The position numbers and the translations under genes were made by a program. From Eutreptiella sp. 'Long Island Sound 2002' (lineage: Eukaryota; Euglenozoa; Euglenophyceae; Eutreptiales; Eutreptiaceae), in assembly GCA_964036045.1 (NCBI GenBank), contig OZ038388.1:5611058-5675057 (forward strand): a DNA stretch of 64,000 nucleotides, written 5' to 3'. This document shows positions 1 through 13,059 of the stretch, piece by piece. The notes beneath the pieces are model-generated. The model was not told where the DNA came from. It saw nothing but the letters and a program-made list of their open reading frames with translations, and did not search any database. Positions within the stretch are counted from its first letter, which is position 1. Each line of letters opens with the position of its first letter.

Positions 1-1309
1 AGGGGGTTTGAGGTGTTCGCATTGGGTGAAATGTGTTTTCAGGGCATGGGGGCAGTTGAAAAGGGGGTTTGGGGTGTTGGCACTGTGTGAAATGTGTTTT
101 GAGGGCATGGGGGCAATTGAAAAGGGGGTTTGAGGTGTTGGCATTGGGTGAAATGTGTTTTGACGGCATGGGGGCAGTTGAAAAGGGGGTTTGAGGTGTT
201 GGCACTGGGTGAAATATGTTTTGAGGGCATGGGGGCAATTGAAAAGGGGGTCTGAGGTGTTGGCATTGGGTGAAATATGTTTTGAGGGCATGGGGGCAGT
301 TGAAAAGGGGGTTTGAGGTGTTGGCATTGGTGGGTGAAATGTGTTTTGAGGGCATGGGGGCAATTGAAAAGGGGGTTTGAGGTGTTGGCACTGTGTGAAA
401 TATGTTTTGAGGGCATGGGGGCAGTTGAAAAGGGGGGTTCGAGGTGTTGGCACTGGGTGAAATGTGTTTTGAGGGCATCGGGGTAGTTGAAAAGGGGGTT
501 TGAGGTGTTGGCATTGGGTGAAATGTGTTTTGAGGCCATGGGGGCGGTTGAAAAGGGGGTTTGAGGTGTTGGCACTGGGTGAAATATGTTTTCAGGGCAT
601 GGGGGCAGTTGAAAAGGGGGTGTGAGGTGTTGGCATTGGGTGAAATATGTTTTGAGGGCATGGGGGCAGTTGAAAAGGGGGTTTGACGTGATGGCACTGG
701 TGGGTGAAATGTGTTTTGAGGGCATGGGGGCAGTTGAAAAGGGGGTTTGAGGTGTTGGCACTGGGTGTAATATGTTTTGAGGGCATGTGGGGCAATTGAA
801 AAGGGGGTTTGAGGTGTTGGCACTGTGTGAAATATGTTTTGAGGGCATGGGGGCAGTTGGAAAGGGGGTTTCACGTGTTGGCACTGGTGGGTGAAATTTG
901 TTTTGAGGGCACGGGGGCAGTTGAAAAGGGGGTTTGAGGTGTTGGCACTGGGTGAATTGCGTTTTGTTGGCATGGGGGCAGTTGAAAAGGGGGTTTGACG
1001 TGATGGCACTGGTGGGTGAAATGTGTTTTGAGGGCACGGGGGCAGTTGAAAAGGGGGTTTGAGGTGTTGGCACTGGGTGTAATATGTTTTGAGGGCATGG
1101 GGGCAATTGAAAAGGGGGTTTGAGGTGTTGGCACTGTGTGAAATATGTTTTGAGGGCATGGGGGCAGTTGGAAAGGGGGTTTCAGGTGTTGGCACTGGCG
1201 GGTGAAATGTGTTTTGAGGGCATGGGGGCAGTTGAAAAGGGGGTTTGAGGTGTTGGCACTGGGTGAATTGCGTTTTGAGGGCATGGGGGCAATTGAAAAG
1301 GGGGTTTGA

Positions 1310-2780
1310 GGTGTTGGCACCGTGTGAAATGTGTTTTGAGGGCATGGGGGTAGTTGAAAGGGGGGTTTGAGGTGTTGGCACTGGGTGTGAAATATGTTTT
1401 GAGGGCATGGGGGCGGTTGAAAAGAGGGTTTGAGGTGTTGGCACTGGGTGAAATATGTTTTGAGGGCATGGGGGGAGTTGAAAAGGGGGTTTGAGGTGTT
1501 GGCATTGGGTGAATTGCGTTTTGTTGGCATGGGGGCAGTTGAAAAGGGGGTTTGAGGTGTTGGCACGGGGTGAAATGTGTTTTGAGGGCATGGGGGCAGT
1601 TGAAAAGGGGGTTTGAGGTGTTGGCACTGGGTGAAATGTGTTTTGAGGGCATGGGGGCAGTTGAAAAGGGGGTTTGAGGTGTTGGCACTGTGTGAAATAT
1701 GTTTTGAGGGCATGGGGGCAGTTGAAAAGGGGGTTTCAGGCGTTGGCACTTGGTGCAATGTGTTTTGAGGGCATCGGGGTAGTTGAAAAGGGGGTTCGAG
1801 GTGTTGGCATCGTGTGTAATGTGTTTTGAGGGCATGGGGTGAGTTGAAAAGGGGGTTTGAGGTGTTGGCACTGGGTGAAATATGTTTTGAGGGCATGGGG
1901 CAGTTGAAAAGGGGGTTTGAGGTGTTGGCATTGGGTGAAATGTGTTTTAAGGGCATGGGGGCAGTTGAAAAGGGGGTTTGGGGTGTTGGCATTGGGTGAA
2001 ATATGTTTTGAGGGCATGGGGGCAATTGAAAAGGGGGTTTGAGGTGTTGGCACCGTGTGAAATGTGTTTTGAGGGCATGGGGGTAGTTGAAAGGGGGGTT
2101 TGAGGTGTTGGCACTGGGTGTGAAATATATTTTGAGGGCATGGGGGCGGTTGAAAAGAGGGTTTGAGGTGTTGGCACTGGGTGAAATATGTTTTGAGGGC
2201 ATGGGGGGAGTTGAAAAGGGGGTTTGAGGTGTTGGCATTGGGTGAATTGCGTTTTGTTGGCATGGGGGCAGTTGAAAAGGGGGTTTGAGGTGTTGGCACG
2301 GGGTGAAATGTGTTTTGAGGGCATGGGGGCAGTTGAAAAGGGGGTTTGAGGTGTTGGCACTGGGTGAAATGTGTTTTGAGGGCATGGGGGCAGTTGAAAA
2401 GGGGGTTTGAGGTGTTGGCACTGTGTGAAATATGTTTTGAGGGCATGGGGGCAGTTGAAAAGGGGGTTTCAGGCGTTGGCACTTGGTGCAATGTGTTTTG
2501 AGGGCATCGGGGTAGTTGAAAAGGGGGTTCGAGGTGTTGGCATCGTGTGTAATGTGTTTTGAGGGCATGGGGTGAGTTGAAAAGGGGGTTTGAGGTGTTG
2601 GCACTGGGTGAAATATGTTTTGAGGGCATGGGGCAGTTGAAAAGGGGGTTTGAGGTGTTGGCATTGGGTGAAATGTGTTTTAAGGGCATGGGGGCAGTTG
2701 AAAAGGGGGTTTGGGGTGTTGGCATTGGGTGAAATATGTTTTGAGGGCATGGGGGCAATTGAAAAGGGGGTTCGAGGTGT
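1310..2780. repeat. Higher-order tandem duplication, 12 units, offset 733 bp
   Basis: Diagnostic variant units recur at a constant offset of 733 bp. The caccgtgtga variant is at 1,318 and 2,051, and the catcgtgtgtaat variant is near 1,808 and 2,541. The order of variant units between these markers is also the same. 733 equals 12 units plus one base. This is a recent segmental tandem duplication inside the satellite. Confidence 0.85.
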
Positions 2781-3959
2781 TGGCACTGTGTGAAATGTGT
2801 TTTGAGGGCATGGGGGGAGTTGAAAAGGGGGTTTGAGGTGTTGGCACTGGTGGGTGAAATGTGTTTTGAGGGCATGGGGGCAGTTGAAAAGGGGGTGTGA
2901 GGTGTTGGCACTGGGTGAAATATGTTTTGAGGGCATGGGGGCAGTTGAAAAGGGAGTTGAAGGTGTTGGCACTGGGTGAAATATGTTTTGAGGGCATGGG
3001 GGCAGTTGAAAAGGGGGTTTGACGTGTTGGCACTGGTTGGTGAAATGTGTTTTGAGGGCATGGGGGCAGTTGAAAAGGGGGTTTGAGGTGTTGGCACTGG
3101 GTGAAATATGTTTCGAGGGCATGGGGGCAATTGAAAAGGGGGTTTGAGGTGTTGGCACTTGCTGAAATGTTTTTCCAGGGCATGGGGGCAGTTGAAAAGG
3201 GGGTTTGAGGTGTTGGCACTGGGTGAAATATGTTTTGAGGGCATGGGGGCAGTTGAAAAGGGGGTTTGAGGTGTTGGCACTGGGTGAAATGTGTTTTGAG
3301 GGCATGGGGGCAATTGAAAAGGGGGTTTGAGGTGTTGGCACGGGGTGAAATGTGTTTTGAGGGCATGGGGGCAGTTGAAAAGGGGGTTTGAGGTGTTGGC
3401 ACTGGGTGAAATATGTTTTGAGGGCATGGGGGGAGTTGAAAAGGGGGTTTGAGGTGTTGGCACTGGGTGAATTGCGTTTTGTTGGCATGGGGGCAGTTAA
3501 CAAGGGGGTTTGAGGTGTTGGCACTGGGTGAAATATGTTTTGAGGGCATGGGGGCAGTTGAAAAGCGGGTTTGACGTGTTGGCACTGGTGGGTGAAATGT
3601 GTTTTGAGGGCATGGGGGCAATTGAAAAGGGGGTTTGAGGTGTTGGCACCGTCTGAAATGTGTTTTGAGGGCATGGGGGCAGTTGAAAAGGGGGTTTGAG
3701 GTGTTGGCACTGGGTGTGAAATATGTTTTCAGGGCATGGGGGCAGTTGAAAAGGGGGTTTGAGGTGTTGGCACTGGGTGAAATATGTTTTGAGGGCATGG
3801 GGGGAGTTGAAAAGGGGGTTTGAGGTGTTGGCACTGGGTGTGAAATATGTTTTCAGGGCATGGGGGCAGTTGAAAAGGGGGTTTGAGGTGTTGGCACTGG
3901 GTGAAATATGTTTTGAGGGCATGGGGGGAGTTGAAAAGGGGGTTTGAGGTGTTGGCACT

Positions 3960-6900
3960 GGGTGAATTGCGTTTTGTTGGCATGGGGGCAGTTAACAAGG
4001 GGGTTTGAGGTGTTGGCACTGGGTGAAATATGTTTCGAGGGCATGGGGGCAATTGAAAAGGGGGTTTGAGGTGTTGGCACTGGGTGAAATGTGTTTTGAG
4101 GGCATAGGGGCAGTTGAAAAGGGGGTTTGAGGTGTTGGCACTGTGTGAAATATGTTTTGAGGGCATGGGGGCAGTTGAAAAGGGGGTTTGACGTGTTGGC
4201 ACTGGGTGAAATGTGTTTTGAGTGCATGGGGGCAGTTGAAAAGGGGGTTTGAGGTGTTGGCACTGGGTGAAATATGTTTTGAGGGCATGGGGGCAGTTGA
4301 AAAGGGGGTTTGAGGTGTTGGCACTGGGTGAAATGTGTTTTGAGGGTATGGGGGCAGTTGAAAAGGGGGTTTGAGGTGTTGGCACCCGGTGAAATTTGTT
4401 TTGAGGGCATCGGGGCAGTTGAAAAGGGGGTTTGAGGTGTTGGCACTCGGTGAAATTTGTTTTGAGGGCATGGGGGCAGTTGAAAAGGGGGTTTGAGGTG
4501 TTGGCACTGGGTGAAATTTGTTTTGAGGGCATGGGGGCAGCTGAAAAGGGGGTTTGAGGTGTTGGCACTGGTGGGTGAAATATGTTTTGAGGGGATGGGG
4601 GTAGTGCAAAAGGGGGTTTGACGTGTTGGCACTGGTGGGTGAAATGTGTTTTGACGGCATAGGGGCAGTTGAAAAGGGGGTTTGAGGTGTTGGCACTTGG
4701 TGCAATGTGTTTTGAGGGCATGGGGGCAGTTGAAAAGGGGGTTTGAGGTGTTGGCATTCGGTGAAATATGTTTTGAGGGCAATGGGGGAGTTGAAAAGGG
4801 GGTTTGAGGTGTTGTTACTGGGTGAAATATGTTTTGAGGGCATGGGGGCAGTTGAAAAGGGGGTTTGAGGTGTTGGCACTCGGTGAAATTTGTTTTGAGG
4901 GCATGGGGGGAGTTGAAAAGGGGGGTTTGAGGTGTTGGCACTGGGTGAAATATGTTTTGAGGGCATGGGGGCAGTTGAAAAGGGGGTTTGAGGTGTTGGC
5001 ATTCGGTGAAATGTGTTTTGAGGGCATGGGGGCAGTTGAAAAGGGGGTTTGAGGTGTTGGCACGGGGTGAAATGTGTTTTGAGGGCATGGGGGGAGTTGA
5101 AAAGGGGGTTTGAGGTGTTGGCACTGGGTGTGAAATGCGTTTTGAGGGCATGGGGCAGTTGAAAAGGGGGTTTGAGGTGTTGGCACTGGGTGAAATATGT
5201 TTTGAGGGCATGGGGGCAGTTGAAAAGGGGGTTTGACGTGTTGGCACTGGGTGAAATATGTTTTGAGGGCATTGGGGCAGTTGAAAAGGGGGTTTGAGGT
5301 GTTGGCACTGGGTGAAATATGTTTTGAGGGCATGGGGGCAGTTGAAAAGGGGGTTTGAGGTGTTGGCACTGGGTGAAATGTGTTTTGAGGGCATGGGGGC
5401 AGTTGAAAAGGGGGTTTGAGGTGTTGGCACCCGGTGAAATTTGTTTTGAGGGCATGGGGGCAGTTGAAAAGGGGGTTTGAGGTGTTGGCACTCGGTGAAA
5501 TTTGTTTTGAGGGCATGGGGGCAGTTGAAAAGGGGGTTTGAGGTGTTGGCACTGGGTGAAATTTGTTTTGAGGGCATGGGGGCAGCTGAAAAGGGGGTTT
5601 GAGGTGTTGGCACTGGTGGGTGAAATATGTTTTGAGGGGATGGGGGTAGTTCAAAAGGGGGTTTGACGTGTTGGCACTGGTGGGTGAAATGTGTTTTGAC
5701 GGCATAGGGGCAGTTGAAAAGGGGGTTTGAGGTGTTATGTGTTTTGAGGGCATGGGGGCAGTTGAAAAGGGGGTTTGAGGTGTTGGCATTCGGTGAAATA
5801 TGTTTTGAGGGCAATGGGGGAGTTGAAAAGGGGGTTTGAGGTGTTGTTACTGGGTGAAATATGTTTTGAGGGCATGGGGGCAGTTGAAAAGGGGGTTTGA
5901 GGTGTTGGCACTGGGTGAAATTTGTTTTGAGGGCATGGGGGGAGTTGAAAAGGGGGTTTGAGGTGTTGGCACTGGGTGAAATATGTTTTGAGGGCATGGG
6001 GGGAGTTGAAAAGGGGGTTTGAGGTGTTGGCACTGGGTGAATTGCGTTTTGTTGGCATGGGGGCAGTTAACAAGGGGGTTTGAGGTGTTGGCACTGGGTG
6101 AAATATGTTTCGAGGGCATGGGGGCAATTGAAAAGGGGGTTTGAGGTGTTGGCACTGGGTGAAATGTGTTTTGAGGGCATAGGGGCAGTTGAAAAGGGGG
6201 TTTGAGGTGTTGGCACTGTGTGAAATATGTTTTGAGGGCATGGGGGCAGTTGAAAAGGGGGTTTGACGTGTTGGCACTGGGTGAAATGTGTTTTGAGTGC
6301 ATGGGGGCAGTTGAAAAGGGGGTTTGAGGTGTTGGCACTGGGTGAAATATGTTTTGAGGGCATGGGGGCAGTTGAAAAGGGGGTTTGAGGTGTTGGCACT
6401 GGGTGAAATGTGTTTTGAGGGTATGGGGGCAGTTGAAAAGGGGGTTTGAGGTGTTGGCACCCGGTGAAATTTGTTTTGAGGGCATCGGGGCAGTTGAAAA
6501 GGGGGTTTGAGGTGTTGGCACTCGGTGAAATTTGTTTTGAGGGCATGGGGGCAGTTGAAAAGGGGGTTTGAGGTGTTGGCACTGGGTGAAATTTGTTTTG
6601 AGGGCATGGGGGCAGCTGAAAAGGGGGTTTGAGGTGTTGGCACTGGTGGGTGAAATATGTTTTGAGGGGATGGGGGTAGTTCAAAAGGGGGTTTGACGTG
6701 TTGGCACTGGTGGGTGAAATGTGTTTTGACGGCATAGGGGCAGTTGAAAAGGGGGTTTGAGGTGTTGGCACTTGGTGCAATGTGTTTTGAGGGCATGGGG
6801 GCAGTTGAAAAGGGGGTTTGAGGTGTTGGCATTCGGTGAAATATGTTTTGAGGGCAATGGGGGAGTTGAAAAGGGGGTTTGAGGTGTTGTTACTGGGTGA

Positions 6901-7200
6901 AATATGTTTTGAGGGCATGGGGGCAGTTGAAAAGGGGGTTTGAGGTGTTGGCACTCGGTGAAATTTGTTTTGAGGGCATGGGGGGAGTTGAAAAGGGGGG
7001 TTTGGGGTGTTGGCACTGGGTGAAATATGTTTTGAGGGCATGGGGGCAGTTGAAAAGGGGGTTTGAGGTGTTGGCATTCGGTGAAATGTGTTTTGAGGGC
7101 ATGGGGGCAGTTGAAAAGGGGGTTTGAGGTGTTGGCACGGGGTGAAATGTGTTTTGAGGGCATGGGGGGAGTTGAAAAGGGGGTTTGAGGTGTTGGCACT
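3960..7200. repeat. Higher-order duplication within the satellite, offset 2,075 bp, with half-period copies
   Basis: The gttaacaagg variant at 3,991 and 6,066 and the catcgggg variant at 4,408 and 6,483 are both 2,075 bp apart, with matching order of intervening units. The aatgggggag variant occurs at 4,781, 5,813, 6,856, 7,949 and 12,259. The first steps are therefore 1,032, 1,043 and 1,093 bp, a 17-18-unit sub-period. The copies at about 5,736 and 7,872 share the same 13-bp deletion within one unit, so those two descend from each other. Confidence 0.8.
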
Positions 7201-10200
7201 AGGTGTGAAATGCGTTTTGAGGGCATGGGGCAGTTGAAAAGGGGGTTTGAGGTGTTGGCACTGGGTGAAATATGTTTTGAGGGCATGGGGGCAGTTGAAA
7301 AGGGGGTTTGACGTGTTGGCACTGGGTGAAATATGTTTTGAGGGCATTGGGGCAGTTGAAAAGGGGGTTTGAGGTGTTGGCACTGGGTGAAATATGTTTT
7401 GAGGGCATGGGGGCAGTTGAAAAGGGGGTTTGAGGTGTTGGCACTGGGTGAAATGTGTTTTGAGTGCATGGGGGGAGTTGAAACGGGGGTTTGAGGTGTT
7501 GGCACTGGGTGAAATATGTTTTGAGGGCATGGGGGCAGTTGAAAAGGGGGTTTGAGGTGTTGGCACTGGGTGAAATGTGTTTTGAGGGCATGGGGGCAGT
7601 TGAAAAGGGGGTTTGAGGTGTTGGCACCCGGTGAAATTTGTTTTGAGGGCATGGGGGCAGTTGAAAAGGGGGTTTGAGGTGTTGGCACTCGGTGAAATTT
7701 GTTTTGAGGGCATGGGGGCAGTTGAAAAGGGGGTTTGAGGTGTTGGCACTGGTGGGTGAAATATGTTTTGAGGGGATGGGGGTAGTTCAAAAGGGGGTTT
7801 GACGTGTTGGCACTGGTGGGTGAAATGTGTTTTGACGGCATAGGGGCAGTTGAAAAGGGGGTTTGAGGTGTTATGTGTTTTGAGGGCATGGGGGCAGTTG
7901 AAAAGGGGGTTTGAGGTGTTGGCATTCGGTGAAATATGTTTTGAGGGCAATGGGGGAGTTGAAAAGGGGGTTTGAGGTGTTGTTACTGGGTGAAATATGT
8001 TTTGAGGGCATGGGGGCAGTTGAAAAGGGGGTTTGAGGTGTTGGCACTGGGTGAAATTTGTTTTGAGGGCATGGGGGGAGTTGAAAAGGGGGGTTTGAGG
8101 TGTTGGCACTGGGTGAAATATGTTTTGAGGGCATGGGGGCAGTTGAAAAGGGGGTTTGAGGTGTTGGCATTCGGTGAAATGTGTTTTGAGGGCATGGGGG
8201 CAGTTGAAAAGGGGGTTTGAGGTGTTGGCACGGGGTGAAATGTGTTTTGAGGGCATGGGGGGAGTTGAAAAGGGGGTTTGAGGTGTTGGCACTGGGTGTG
8301 AAATGCGTTTTGAGGGCATGGGGCAGTTGAAAAGGGGGTTTGAGGTGTTGGCACTGGGTGAAATATGTTTTGAGGGCATGGGGGCAGTTGAAAAGGGGGT
8401 TTGACGTGTTGGCACTGGGTGAAATATGTTTTGAGGGCATGGGGGCAGTTGAAAAGGGGGTTTGAGGTGTTGGCACTGGTGGGTGAAATGTGTTTTGAGT
8501 GCATGGGGGGAGTTGAAACGGGGGTTTGAGGTGTTGGCACTGGGTGAAATATGTTTTGAGGGCATGGGGGCAGTTGAAAAGGGGGTTTGAGGTGTTGGCA
8601 CTGGGTGAAATGTGTTTTGAGGGCATGGGGGCAGTTGAAAAGGGGGTTTGAGGTGTTGGCACTGGGTGAAATATGTTTTGAGGGCATGGGGGCAGTTGAA
8701 AAGGGGGTTTGAGGTGTTGGCACTGTGTGAAATGCGTTTTGAGGGCATGGGGCAGTTGAAAAGGGGGTTTGAGGTGTTGGCACTGGGTGAAATGTGTTTT
8801 GAGGGCATGGGGGCAGTTGAAAAGGGGGTTTGACGTGTTGGCATTGGGTGAAATGTGTTTTGAGGGCATGGGGGCAGTTGAAAAGGGGGTTTGAGGTGTT
8901 GGCACTGTGTGAAATATGTTTTGAGGGCATGGGGGCAGTTGAAAAGGGGGTTTGCGGTGTTGGCACTGGGTGCAATGTGTTTTGAGGGCATCGGGGTAGT
9001 TGAAAAGGGGGTTCGAGGTGTTGGCATCGTGTGTAATGTGTTTTGAGGGCATGGGGTGAGTTGAAAAGGGGGTTTGAGGTGTTGGCACTGGGTGAAATAT
9101 GTTTTGAGGGCATGGGGCAGTTGAAAAGGGGGTCTGAGGTGTTGGCATTGGGTGAAATGTGTTTTAAGGGCATGGGGGCAGTTGAAAAGGGGGTTTGGGG
9201 TGTTGGCATTGGGTGAAATGTGTTTTGAGGGCATGGGGGCAATTGAAAAGGGGGTTTGAGGTGTTGGCACTGTGTGAAATGTGTTTTGAGGGCATGGGGG
9301 GAGTTGAAAAGGGGGTTTGAGGTGTTGGCAGTGGTGGGTGAAATATGTTTTGAGGGCATGGGGGCAGTTGAAAAGGGGGTGTGAGGTGTTGGCACTGGGT
9401 GAGATATGTTTTGAGGGCATGGGGGCAGTTGAAAAGGGGGTTTGACGTGTTGGCACTGGTTGGTGAAATGTGTTTTGAGGGCATGGGGGCAGTTGAAAAG
9501 GGGGTTTGAGGTGTTGGCACTGTGTGAAATGTGTTTTGAGGGCATGGGGGGAGTTGAAAAGGGGGTTTGAGGTGTTGGCACTGGTGGGTGAAATATGTTT
9601 TGAGGGCATGGGGGTAGTTGAAAAGGGGGTTGAAGGTGTTGGCACTGGGTGAAATATGTTTTGAGGGCATGGGGGCAGTTGAAAAGGGGGTTTGACGTGT
9701 TGGCACTGGTTGGTGAAATGTGTTTTGAGGGCATGGGGGCAGTTGAAAAGGGGGTTTGAGGTGTTGGCACTGGGTGAAATATGTTTCGAGGGCATGGGGG
9801 CAATTGAAAAGGGGGTTTGAGGTGTTGGCACCGGGTGAAATGTGTTTTGAGGGCATGGGGGCAGTTGAAAAGGGGGTTTGAGGTGTTGGCACTGGGTGAA
9901 ATATGTTTTGAGGGCATGGGGGCAGTTGAAAAGGGGGTTTGACGTGTTGGCACTGGTGGGTGAAATGTGTTTTGAGGGCATGGGGGCAATTGAAAAGGGG
10001 GTTTGAGGTGTTGGCACCGTCTGAAATGTGTTTTGAGGGCATGGGGGCAGTTGAAAAGGGGGTTTGAGGTGTTGGCACTGTGTGAAATGTTTTTTGAGGG
10101 CATGGGGGGAGTTGAAAAGGGGGTTTGAGGTGTTGGCACTGGTGGGTGAAATATGTTTTGAGGGCATGGGGGCAGTTGAAAAGGGGGTTGAAGGTGTTGG

Positions 10201-13059
10201 CACTGGGTGAAATATGTTTTGAGGGCATGGGGGCAGTTGAAAAGGGGGTTTGACGTGTTGGCACTGGTTGGTGAAATGTGTTTTGAGGGCATGGGGGCAG
10301 TTGAAAAGGGGGTTTGAGGTGTTGGCACTGGGTGAAATATGTTTCGAGGGCATGGGGGCAATTGAAAAGGGGGTTTGAGGTGTTGGCACTGGGTGAAATG
10401 TGTTTTGAGGGCATGGGGGCAGTTGAAAAGGGGGTTTGAGGTGTTGGCACTGGGTGAAATATGTTTTGAGGGCATGGGGGCAGTTGAAAAGGGGGTTTGA
10501 GGTGTTGGCACTAGGTGAATTGCGTTTTGTTGGCATGGGGGCAGTTAACAAGGGGGTTTGAGGTGTTGGCACTGGGTGAAATATGTTTTGAGGGCATGGG
10601 GGCAGTTGAAAAGGGGGTTTGAGGTGTTGGCACCGTCTGAAATGTGTTTTGAGGGCATGGGGGCAGTTGAAAAGGGGGTTTGAGGTGTTGGCACTGGGTG
10701 TGAAATATGTTTTCAGGGCATGGGGGCAGTTGAAAAGGGGGTTTGAGGTGTTGGCACTGGGTGAAATATGTTTTGAGGGCATGGGGGGAGTTGAAAAGGG
10801 GGTTTGAGGTGTTGGCACTAGGTGAATTGCGGTTTGTTGGCATGGGGGCAGTTAACAAGGGGCTTTGAGGTGTTGGCACTGGGTGAAATATGTTTTGAGG
10901 GCATGGGGGCAGTTGAAAAGGGGGTTTGACGTGTTGGCACTGGTGGGTGAAATGTGTTTTGAGGGCATGGGGGCAGTTGAAAAGGGGGTTTGAGGTGTTG
11001 GCACTTGGTGAAATGTGTTTTGAGGGCATGGGGGCAGTTGAAAAGGGGGTTTGACGTGTTGGCACTGGGTGAAATGTGTTTTGAGTGCATGGGGGGAGTT
11101 GAAACGGGGGTTTGAGGTGTTGGCACTGGGTGAAATATGTTTTGAGGGCATGGGGGCAGTTGAAAAGGGGGTTTGAGGTGTTGGCACTGGGTGAAATATG
11201 TTTTGAGGGCATGGGGGCAGTTGAAAAGGGGGTTTGAGGTGTTGGCACCGTCTGAAATGTGTTTTGAGGGCATGGGGGCAGTTGAAAAGGGGGTTTGAGG
11301 TGTTGGCACTGGGTGTGAAATATGTTTTCAGGGCATGGGGGCAGTTGAAAAGGGGGTTTGAGGTGTTGGCACTGGGTGAAATATGTTTTGAGGGCATGGG
11401 GGGAGTTGAAAAGGGGGTTTGAGGTGTTGGCACTAGGTGAATTGCGTTTTGTTGGCATGGGGGCAGTTAACAAGGGGCTTTGAGGTGTTGGCACTGGGTG
11501 AAATATGTTTTGAGGGCATGGGGGCAGTTGAAAAGGGGGTTTGACGTGTTGGCACTGGTGGGTGAAATGTGTTTTGAGGGCATGGGGGCAGTTGAAAAGG
11601 GGGTTTGAGGTGTTGGCACTGTGTGAAATATGTTTTGAGGGCATGGGGGCAGTTGAAAAGGGGGTTTGACGTGTTGGCACTGGGTGAAATGTGTTTTGAG
11701 TGCATGGGGGGAGTTGAAACGGGGGTTTGAGGTGTTGGCACTGGGTGAAATATGTTTTGAGGGCATGGGGGCAGTTGAAAAGGGGGTTTGAGGTGTTGGC
11801 ACTGGGTGAAATGTGTTTTGAGGGCATGGGGGCAGTTGAAAAGGGGGTTTGAGGTGTTGGCACCCGGTGAAATTTGTTTTGAGGGCATGGGGGCAGTTGA
11901 AAAGGGGGTTTGAGGTGTTGGCACTCGGTGAAATTTGTTTTGAGGGCATGGGGGCAGTTGAAAAGGGGGTTTGAGGTGTTGGCACTGGGTGAAATTTGTT
12001 TTGAGGGCATGGGGGCAGCCGAAAAGGGGGTTTGAGGTGTTGGCACTGGTGGGTGAAATATGTTTTGAGGGGATGGGGGTAGTTCAAAAGGGGGTTTGAC
12101 GTGTTGGCACTGGTGGGTGAAATGTGTTTTGACGGCATAGGGGCAGTTGAAAAGGGGGTTTGAGGTGTTGGCACTTGGTGCAATGTGTTTTGAGGGCATG
12201 GGGGCAGTTGAAAAGGGGGTTTGAGGTGTTGGCATTCGGTGAAATATGTTTTGAGGGCAATGGGGGAGTTGAAAAGGGGGTTTGAGGTGTTGTTACTGGG
12301 TGAAATATGTTTTGAGGGCATGGGGGCAGTTGAAAAGGGGGTTTGAGGTGTTGGCACTGGGTGAAATATGTTTTGAGGGCATGGGGGCAGTTGAAAAGGG
12401 GGTTTGAGGTGTTGGCATTCGGTGAAATGTGTTTTGAGGGCATGGGGGGAGTTGAAAAGGGGGTTTGAGGTGTTGGCACTGGGTGTGAAATGCGTTTTGA
12501 GGGCATGGGGCAGTTGAAAAGGGGGTTTGAGGTGTTGGCACTGGGTGAAATATGTTTTGAGGGCATGGGGGCAGTTGAAAAGGGGGTTTGACGTGTTGGC
12601 ACTGGGTGAAATATGTTTTGAGGGCATGGGGGCAGTTGAAAAGGGGGTTTGAGGTGTTGGCATTGGGTGAAATATGTTTTGAGGGCATGGGGGCAGTTGA
12701 AAAGGGGGTTTGAGGTGTTGGCACTGGTGGGTGAAATGTGTTTTGAGGGCATGGGGGCAGTTGAAAAGGGGGTTTGAGGTGTTGGCATTCAAGGAAATAT
12801 GTTTTGAGGGCATGGGGGCAGTTGAAAAGGGGGTTCGAGGTGTTGGCTTCGTGTGTAATGTGTTTTGAGGGCATGGGGTGAGTTGAAAAGGGGGTTTGAG
12901 GTGTTGGCCACTGGGTGTGAAATGTGTTTTGAGTGCATGGGGGGAGTTGAAACGGGGGTTTGAGGTGTTGGCACTGGGTGAAATATGTTTTGAGGGCATG
13001 GGGGCAGTTGAAAAGGGGGTTTGAGGTGTTGGCACTGGGTGAAATGTGTTTTGAGGGCA

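Noticed and set aside
3635-3823. Plus-strand ORFs of about 62 or 82 codons recurring through the satellite
   Set aside because: These are shadows of the same repeat, broken by TGA in each unit.
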